Part shown: piece after piece, positions 24,182-29,819 of the stretch
How the letters are laid out: each line of letters opens with the position of its first letter
Position numbering within the stretch: the first letter of the stretch is position 1
DNA from: CAZIPZ01 sp964541075
GTDB taxonomy: Bacteria; Acidobacteriota; Terriglobia; 20CM-2-55-15
Reading direction: 5' to 3'
Length of the DNA: 29,819 nt
Assembly: GCA_964541075.1 (NCBI GenBank)
Contig: CAZIPZ010000017.1
Coordinates: 1-29,819 of the forward strand
The notes under the pieces: model-generated
What the model was told of the DNA's origin: nothing
Databases searched by the model: none
What the model saw: the letters and a program-made list of their open reading frames with translations, nothing else
Position numbers and translations under genes: made by a program

Positions 24182-24588
24182 GGTCGGTTACATCAACAAT
24201 AGTGAACCACTCCTTTCCGGGGTCCTTTATTGAATGTTATTCCAATCGCTCGCAAAAGAGCGTCACTGATGCGTTCTCTAGTTCATCGATATCTTTCGGC
24301 CTTGATTATCGCGCTTTTGTGTTCATGTTTGTGGTCCACGGACGTGGTGGCTCAGGCTTCAGCAACAAGGCGGATTGTCCAACGGCAATGCGCTGATTAA
24401 GCAAGAGGGTCGGTCCTATTAGCCCGCGTTTCAGCCAGCATCGGATTCCAGATGTTGACGGCTTGAGCAACTTAGTTGCTTGACGCCGTCGCTTCACACA
24501 CCACGTAAGCTTCATAAATCACGCAATCAGCCTTATGGAAAGCAGAGTGCTTTGGGAATGCGTTCTAGATTCCGCGAGGAGTGACGGA
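24182..24588. other. Divergent intergenic region with hairpin
   Basis: This region lies between the DUF1905 gene (-) and the TPR operon (+) and should hold both promoters. No gene is supported. At 24457-24490 a two-part hairpin is visible: GACGGC (24457-24462) with GCCGTC (24485-24490), and AGCAAC (24466-24471) with GTTGCT (24475-24480), separated by a small internal loop, with the terminal loop TTA. It ends about 100 nt before the first gene of the operon. The frame of that gene is open back to 24535, but the extra 18 residues precede the signal peptide. Confidence 0.45.
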
Positions 24589-25128
24589 ATGGGATGCAGA
24601 ATCCAGTTTAGAAGTTTGAAAGGCATAGTTCTGATTACGGTCGTTCTCTTGATGCCGGCGGCGATTTTCGCGCAACAGGACAAAGCTGCGAAGGGCCTCG
24701 ATGAACAAGTCCAGGAGATGAAATCCGATGTTCTGAACATTGCGGCAGAGCTAAGGCGGCTTGAGGAAAAACTGTTGTACCCGTCCGGGACGCAGGTCGC
24801 TGTATTCATCGCGCTGGCCAAGGGCGACCATGTGCGACTCGATGCTGTGCGGCTTCAGATCGACGGAAAGATCGTCGCGCATCACATCTACAGCGCCAAA
24901 GAACTCGAGGCGCTGCGCAAGGGCGGCGTGCAGCGGCTCTACGTCGGCAACTTGGCCACGGGAGAGCACCAACTCGAAGCGCTTATCGACGGCAAACAGG
25001 ATGGCGGTGCGGACTTCAGCCGGACGGAACGATTTACGATCCGCAAAGAGGTGAGGCCCAAGCAGGTGGAATTGACTTTGGCTGGACCGGGTTCCGGCGC
25101 GCCGCCGATCACCCTTGGAGAATGGTGA
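24589..25128 (+). CDS. Exported coiled-coil protein, first gene of TPR operon
   Basis: The protein is 179 aa. ATG 24589 is chosen because GAGGAG (24576-24581) lies 7 nt upstream and the signal peptide (GIVLITVVLLMPAAIFAQ) then sits at the N-terminus. Residues about 30-55 (DEQVQEMKSDVLNIAAELRRLEEKLLYP) form a heptad-like coiled coil. A beta-rich domain follows, with SGTQVAVFIAL, VRLDAVRLQIDGKIVAHHIYS and LATGEHQLEALIDG, resembling a small Ig-like or PEGA-type fold. I cannot name the family. A stop three bases before the next ATG and the same strand indicate cotranslation with the TPR genes, so it is probably a periplasmic partner of them, perhaps trimerising through the coiled coil. Confidence 0.75.
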   Translation: MGCRIQFRSLKGIVLITVVLLMPAAIFAQQDKAAKGLDEQVQEMKSDVLNIAAELRRLEEKLLYPSGTQVAVFIALAKGDHVRLDAVRLQIDGKIVAHHIYSAKELEALRKGGVQRLYVGNLATGEHQLEALIDGKQDGGADFSRTERFTIRKEVRPKQVELTLAGPGSGAPPITLGEW

Positions 25129-25131
25129 GTC

Positions 25132-27021
25132 ATGCGAGATGGGCGCGCAGGACGCCATTTCATCGCTCTCTGTCTGATGCTCGCCGTTGCGGTTCTTCCC
25201 GCAGCAGGCGGCGACTTGAGAGACCTTTTCTTCGGTGAGGCGCTCTATCACGCCTTCCTGGGGCAATACTTCGAGGCGCTTCAACGACTAGACGCCGAGC
25301 TCAATATGCACCGCGGGCTGGATGAGCCCGAACGCGATACGCTGCACTACCACATCAATAACGCCGAATTCTCGGTGGGCGATTTCGAACTCCATTATCG
25401 TATGGACCAACGCGCACGGCGCGCCATCAACGTTTTGCTCGATGGCGCCGTTGATGAAGGCGTGCGAAACGAAGCGGCGTACAGGCTCGCCCGCATCCAT
25501 TACCAGAAGGGACAGTTCGACGATGCGCTGAGTGCACTCCTTCGGATCCACGGTGCGGCGCCTCAGCACATCGCAAACGACGTTGAATTCCTGCTGGCGA
25601 ACGTACACCTCGCAATGGGCAAACCGGGCGAAGCCGCCAAATTGCTCCAGCGAGCACGCAGCGATGAGAGCCTCGCCGGATTTGTCGCCTACAACCTCGG
25701 CATTGCGCTGTTGCAGGACGGCCGGCCGCGAGAAGCAATCGAACAACTCGATAAGGCAGGGCAGCTGCCGGCAAGCGATGCCGCAAGTCTAGCCATTCGC
25801 GACCAGTCCAATCTGGTGCTCGGCGCCGTCCTGTTCGAATCCGGGGATTTTGAGCGGGCCAATCGTTCGCTGGATCGCGTACAACTCGACGGACCGTTTT
25901 CAAACCAAGTCCTGCTGCTGGCAGGCATGTCCGAAGCTTCGATCCAGGGATATGAACGTGCTCTCATTCCGTGGAATATCCTGGTCGATCGCGAATCCAC
26001 GGACGTCTCGGTCCAGGAAGCGATGCTCGCGGCGCCGCATGCCTACGCCAGCCTGAATCTGCACATCCGTGCGGCTATCGGATATGGGCGCGCGCTCGAC
26101 CTGTTCAGCAACCAGATCGAAAAAGTCGATGCTTCGATCCGCAGCATCAGGGCAGGGAGTTTTCTCAAAGCGCTGACTCGCGAAGAAACCCGTCAGGACG
26201 AAGGGTGGGTTATCCGTCTGCGCAGCCTTACCGGTACGCCCGAGACCTACTACCTGATGGAGCTGATGGCCTCTCACGATTTCCAGACCGCACTTCAGAA
26301 TTACCTGGATTTGGAGGAGCTAAGATCGAAACTCATCGAATGGGATGCCAGCCTCGAAGCTTTCGACGAGATTGTCCGATTGCGCGATCAGAACTACGAG
26401 CCGCTGCTGCCGGAAGTCGATGCCGAGTTCCGCCGCTTGGACGTTCGGATGCGGTTCCGCCTCGAAGAACAAAAACGCCTGGATCGACGGCTGCAATCGA
26501 TGTTGACGTCGCCGAGTCCGGAGTATCTTGCAAACGCAGAGGAGCGGGCTGCCGCCAAAAACCTCGGGGTCATTGAAAAGCAGCTGGGCGATTCGGACTC
26601 GCCGGAACTGGATGCGTTTCGGCGGCGTGTGGCGCGACTGCAGGGCGTGCTCACATGGCGTCTGGAAACCGAATACGACGAGCGCTTGACCGCGGCCCAC
26701 GCGCACCTCAAGGAATCGACTACATACATCAACGCACTTGCCCGGCAGTACGAGGCGTTTATCCGGACCAGGCAGGCGGCGACGCACAGCTACGCCGGAT
26801 ACGACGTCCAGATTGCACGTCTCCGCGAACGCGTCGCTGAAGCGATTCAACGCATCGACGCCCTCATCGCGCGGCAGGGAGACATGATCGAAACCGCGGC
26901 TATCAAACAACTCGAAACCCGCCGCGAACGCCTTGTGGAACAACAGAGTCAGGCGCGCTTCGGCCTTGCCGACAGCTACGATCGCGCGGCGCGCGCGCAA
27001 TCTCCGTCGGAAGGAAGATGA
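25132..27021 (+). CDS. Exported tetratricopeptide-repeat protein with C-terminal coiled coil
   Basis: The protein is 629 aa. A signal peptide (about 8-26, FIALCLMLAVAVLPAAGG) leads into DLRDLFFGEALYHAFLGQYFEALQRLDAEL, the first TPR. Further TPR-like helices follow to about residue 310 (AYRLARIHYQKGQFDDALSAL, VAYNLGIALLQDGRPREAIEQLDKAG, LVLGAVLFESGDFERANRSL). From about 350 on the protein is long helices rich in E, R and Q (FRRLDVRMRFRLEEQKRLDRRLQ, IARLRERVAEAIQRIDALI), likely a periplasmic coiled coil. It is probably a scaffold protein. The gene follows the first operon member by 3 nt and its TGA overlaps the start of the lipoprotein gene, so the three are translated together. Confidence 0.82.
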   Translation: MRDGRAGRHFIALCLMLAVAVLPAAGGDLRDLFFGEALYHAFLGQYFEALQRLDAELNMHRGLDEPERDTLHYHINNAEFSVGDFELHYRMDQRARRAINVLLDGAVDEGVRNEAAYRLARIHYQKGQFDDALSALLRIHGAAPQHIANDVEFLLANVHLAMGKPGEAAKLLQRARSDESLAGFVAYNLGIALLQDGRPREAIEQLDKAGQLPASDAASLAIRDQSNLVLGAVLFESGDFERANRSLDRVQLDGPFSNQVLLLAGMSEASIQGYERALIPWNILVDRESTDVSVQEAMLAAPHAYASLNLHIRAAIGYGRALDLFSNQIEKVDASIRSIRAGSFLKALTREETRQDEGWVIRLRSLTGTPETYYLMELMASHDFQTALQNYLDLEELRSKLIEWDASLEAFDEIVRLRDQNYEPLLPEVDAEFRRLDVRMRFRLEEQKRLDRRLQSMLTSPSPEYLANAEERAAAKNLGVIEKQLGDSDSPELDAFRRRVARLQGVLTWRLETEYDERLTAAHAHLKESTTYINALARQYEAFIRTRQAATHSYAGYDVQIARLRERVAEAIQRIDALIARQGDMIETAAIKQLETRRERLVEQQSQARFGLADSYDRAARAQSPSEGR

Positions 27022-29819
27022 TGCGCCGCTTTGCCATTCCCGTTTTGCTCGCATCCGCAATAATCGCGGGCTGCTCCGCCCGTGCTGTCAGAACTACAGG
27101 AACGGTGGCGGAACTACGCACCCTGCAACCGGATGTGAAAGACGTACGATCTAACGTGCATGACGTCGAAGACGGCGCCGTTCAGGCGATGGGACATGCC
27201 ATGCAGCAGTACCGCCGTTTTCTTGCCGAAACACCCGGGAACAACCTTACTCCGGACGCGATGCGGCGTCTTGCGGACCTGCTGGTCGAGAAACAGTTCG
27301 GCATACACACGGTTGAACACGCCGGTGCGGATTCGAATGATCCAGTTGAAGCGATTGCTCTCTATGACCGGTTGCTCGCGGAGTATCCGGATTACAAGCA
27401 GCGAGACAAAGTCCTCTATCAGAAAGCGCGCGCCTACGACGAACTCGGCCTCACCGAACAGGCTCTCGAAACGATGGACAGCCTGATCCGCGCGAACCCC
27501 AATTCCGAACTCTACGAGGAAGTGCAGTTCAGACGAGCAGAGTACTTTTTCACTCGCACGCGTTACAGCGACGCAGCCGATGCTTATGCCTCGATCGTCA
27601 AGCTCGGCCCCGCTTCGGCGTACTACGAATTCGCTCTGTACAAGCTCGGGTGGGCCTTCTACAAACAGGAGGGCTACAAGGAAGCGCTGCACACGTTCAT
27701 GGCGCTGCTCGACTACAAGCTGTCCACCGGCTACGACTTCGATCAGGCGCACGCGGAGGAAGATGAACGCCGTGTCGCCGATACCTATCGTGCTATCAGT
27801 CTGAGTTTCAGCAACCTCGGCGGATCGGATGCGGTCCGGCATTACTACTCCACGTTCGGAAGGCGTTTCTACGAGAACCGCGTTTACAGCAATCTTGGCG
27901 AACTCTACCTGGACAATCTTCGTTACGACGACGCCGCGAAAGTCTACAACGCCTTCGTCGCACTCTATCCGTTTCATCAGGAAACGGCGCGTTTCAGTAT
28001 GCGCGCCATTGAAACGTTCACCAAAGGGGGTTTCCCTCAACTCGTGTTGGAGTCGAAACGGGAGTTCGCGTCCAGGTACGGACTGAAAGCCGAATATTGG
28101 CGACATTTCAAAACCAGTGAAGCACCGGAAGTGCTCACTTACATAAAAGCTAATCTGAAAGACCTTGCGACGCATTACCACGCGGAGTACCAGAACGCGA
28201 CGAACGCCTCTGAGAAGCTTGCCTACTTTCGGGAAGCCCGCCGGTGGTACGGCGACTACCTGGAGTCGTTCCGGTCGGATGCCGATTCACCGGCAGTCAA
28301 CTACCAACTCGCGGACCTTATGCTGGAGAACAAGGATTTCGGCGAAGCGGGCAAGCAGTACGAACGCACGGCCTATGACTATGCACCGCATCCGCGGTCG
28401 GCAGCCGCGGGCTACGCTGCGGTTTATGCGTATCGCAAGCAACTGAACGCCTCCGGCCTGGAACAGAAGGACCCGGCCAAACGCCAGACAATCGCAAGCT
28501 CACTCCGGTTTGCCGACACATTCCCGGATCACGAGCAGACTGCGAAAGTCCTCGGAGCGGCTGCGGATGACATGTACGAGGTGAAGGATTATCGTGCGGC
28601 CATCGATTCAGCGCAGCGCGTCATCGAAACATATCCGAAGGCGGACGCAGCCGTACGGCGCTCCGCATGGATTGTGGTTGCTCACGGCTCGTTCGAGCTG
28701 GCCGAATACCCACAAGCTGAACGGGGCTATAGCGAAGCGCTTGCCTCCACACCCGAGAGCGATGCATCGCGCTCCGTGCTTGTCGAGAACCTCGCCGCTT
28801 CCATTTACAAACAGGGTGAACGCGCAAATGCGGCGCAGGATTATCGCGAGGCAGCGAACCACTTCTTAAGGATTCGCTCCGTAGCTCCGACGTCCACGAT
28901 TCGTGCATCAGCCGAGTACGACGCAGGCGCCTCCCTCATCCAGTTGCAGGAGTGGACAGCGGCCGTGAGCGTACTGGAAGCGTTTCGGTGCAAGTTCCCG
29001 AACCATGAACTGCGCCTCGAGGCGACCAAGCAAATCGCTCACGCCCACCGGCAGAATGGCCAACTGGCGCTGGCTGCGGGCGAGTACGACAATCTCGCGT
29101 CACAATCGCCCGATCCCATACTGCGCAGCGAGGCCCTGCTTCTGGCGGGAGACTTCTACGCCCAGGCCAACGCGCTGGATCGCGCGCTGGATGTGTACAC
29201 GCGCTACGTCGAGGAATTTCCCGATCCCGTCGAGACGGCTATCGAGATCCGGTTCAAGATTGCCGCGATGCTCAATGCGCACGATGAACAGCGCTATCAC
29301 GAGGAACTAAAGCAGATCGTACGAATCGATGCGGCCGCAGGGCCGGAAAGAACAGGCCGCACGCGGACACTCGCCGCACATTCGTCGCTCGTTCTCGCGG
29401 AGTTTCTCTACATGAAGTTTTTGGCCGTGACGCTGCAGCAACCGTTCGAGGTCACTCTGAAGGCCAAGCAGAACGCCATGGATGCCGCCATTGAAGCTTT
29501 GAATCATCTGGTCGATTACCAGATTGCGGAGATGACTGCCGCCGCAACGTACTACATTGCCGAGACCTACTTCAGCTACAGCCGTTCACTCGTGGAATCG
29601 GAACGACCAAACGAACTGTCGCCGGCGCAATTGGCGGAGTACGAACTGAGCCTCGATGAGGCCGCCTTCCCGTTCGAGGAAAAAGCCATCAGTGTTCATG
29701 AAAAGAACATGGAGATGCTGCACGCCGGAGCACTCAACGCGTGGACTGAAAAGAGTCTGGGCAGGCTCGCCGAACTGTCGCCGGCGCGTTACGCGAAGAG
29801 CGAAGTGACTGGCGGGTTT
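27018..29819 (+). CDS. Large TPR lipoprotein, truncated by the window edge
   Basis: The frame is open from 27018 to the last base, 934 codons, with no stop; the true protein is longer. ATGs at 27018 and 27021 are both preceded by GGAAGGAAG, and the start overlaps the previous stop. MRRFAIPVLLASAIIAGC ends in a lipobox, so the mature protein should begin at a lipidated cysteine and sit in the outer (or inner) membrane. Repeated TPR units run throughout, e.g. EAIALYDRLLAEYPDYKQRD, AYDELGLTEQALETMDSLI, YYEFALYKLGWAFYKQEGYKEAL, and the block DLATHYHAEYQNA...WYGDYLESF...NYQLADLMLENKDFGEAGKQYERTAYDYAP. The last block recalls large TPR proteins encoded beside TolQ/TolR- or ExbB/ExbD-type motors and gliding-type clusters (recalled family likeness, not searched). 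Confidence 0.85.
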   Translation, partial: MMRRFAIPVLLASAIIAGCSARAVRTTGTVAELRTLQPDVKDVRSNVHDVEDGAVQAMGHAMQQYRRFLAETPGNNLTPDAMRRLADLLVEKQFGIHTVEHAGADSNDPVEAIALYDRLLAEYPDYKQRDKVLYQKARAYDELGLTEQALETMDSLIRANPNSELYEEVQFRRAEYFFTRTRYSDAADAYASIVKLGPASAYYEFALYKLGWAFYKQEGYKEALHTFMALLDYKLSTGYDFDQAHAEEDERRVADTYRAISLSFSNLGGSDAVRHYYSTFGRRFYENRVYSNLGELYLDNLRYDDAAKVYNAFVALYPFHQETARFSMRAIETFTKGGFPQLVLESKREFASRYGLKAEYWRHFKTSEAPEVLTYIKANLKDLATHYHAEYQNATNASEKLAYFREARRWYGDYLESFRSDADSPAVNYQLADLMLENKDFGEAGKQYERTAYDYAPHPRSAAAGYAAVYAYRKQLNASGLEQKDPAKRQTIASSLRFADTFPDHEQTAKVLGAAADDMYEVKDYRAAIDSAQRVIETYPKADAAVRRSAWIVVAHGSFELAEYPQAERGYSEALASTPESDASRSVLVENLAASIYKQGERANAAQDYREAANHFLRIRSVAPTSTIRASAEYDAGASLIQLQEWTAAVSVLEAFRCKFPNHELRLEATKQIAHAHRQNGQLALAAGEYDNLASQSPDPILRSEALLLAGDFYAQANALDRALDVYTRYVEEFPDPVETAIEIRFKIAAMLNAHDEQRYHEELKQIVRIDAAAGPERTGRTRTLAAHSSLVLAEFLYMKFLAVTLQQPFEVTLKAKQNAMDAAIEALNHLVDYQIAEMTAAATYYIAETYFSYSRSLVESERPNELSPAQLAEYELSLDEAAFPFEEKAISVHEKNMEMLHAGALNAWTEKSLGRLAELSPARYAKSEVTGGF

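Noticed and set aside
24202..24396. 64-aa + frame in the divergent region
   Set aside because: No ribosome binding site, signal or family; it probably overlaps promoters.
27114..28181. 355-aa minus-strand open frame
   Set aside because: It lies antisense to the TPR lipoprotein, whose frame has consistent TPR motifs; the composition is that of a shadow frame.

Overview
The window looks like chromosomal DNA of an Acidobacteriota-type soil bacterium (Solibacter/Bryobacter-like). This is an inference from gene content: a secreted VWA protein of the 'VWFA-related Acidobacterial domain' type, a DUF1549/DUF1501 pair followed by a large Ig-like protein with repeated 'TGIAIANP' modules, three PEP-CTERM proteins, collagen-like and DVUA0089-type secreted proteins, and many exported enzymes. 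I found no rRNA, tRNA, CRISPR array, phage or intact transposase.

Layout. 1-659 has no convincing gene but holds a 21-nt tandem repeat. 660-1346 (-) is a DUF2306 membrane protein. 1726-3033 (+) is a PEP-CTERM protein plus a small alpha/beta hydrolase, behind a leader with a long inverted repeat. 3152-3955 (-) is a second PEP-CTERM protein; a hairpin lies between the convergent ends. 3956-4728 is gene-poor and contains a REP-like palindrome. 4729-13090 (-) is a co-directional run: an outer-membrane beta-barrel gene (broken by a frameshift), a 107-aa unknown, a DUF1549/DUF1553 protein with a CxxCH motif, a Tat-exported DUF1501 protein (broken by a frameshift), and a 1386-aa Ig/propeller-like secreted protein. 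13443-15785 (+) holds a DVUA0089/PEP-CTERM protein and a DNRLRE plus collagen-like protein with an internal duplication. 15902-17182 (-) is an exported metal-dependent amidohydrolase. 17742-21341 (+) is a compact operon of two exported PuuE-like polysaccharide-deacetylase-fold paralogs and an exported amidase-signature enzyme. 21605-22564 (+) is the VWA protein. 22871-24181 (-) is a methyltransferase and a DUF1905/YdeI-like protein. 24589 to the right edge (+) is an operon of a coiled-coil exported protein, a TPR protein and a large TPR lipoprotein that runs off the window.

How the genes may work together. Almost everything is envelope or secretome. The DUF1549-DUF1501-Ig operon, with 9-nt and ATGA-overlap junctions, probably encodes one cell-surface system of unknown function. 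The PuuE-like/PuuE-like/amidase operon looks like an extracytoplasmic route for hydrolysing a cyclic amide, ureide or N-acyl substrate. The TPR operon resembles accessory TPR modules found beside TolQR/ExbBD-type motors; the deciding genes lie beyond the window.

Two genes carry single-base frameshifts whose repair restores full-length family-typical proteins, so base-call errors should be excluded before calling them pseudogenes.
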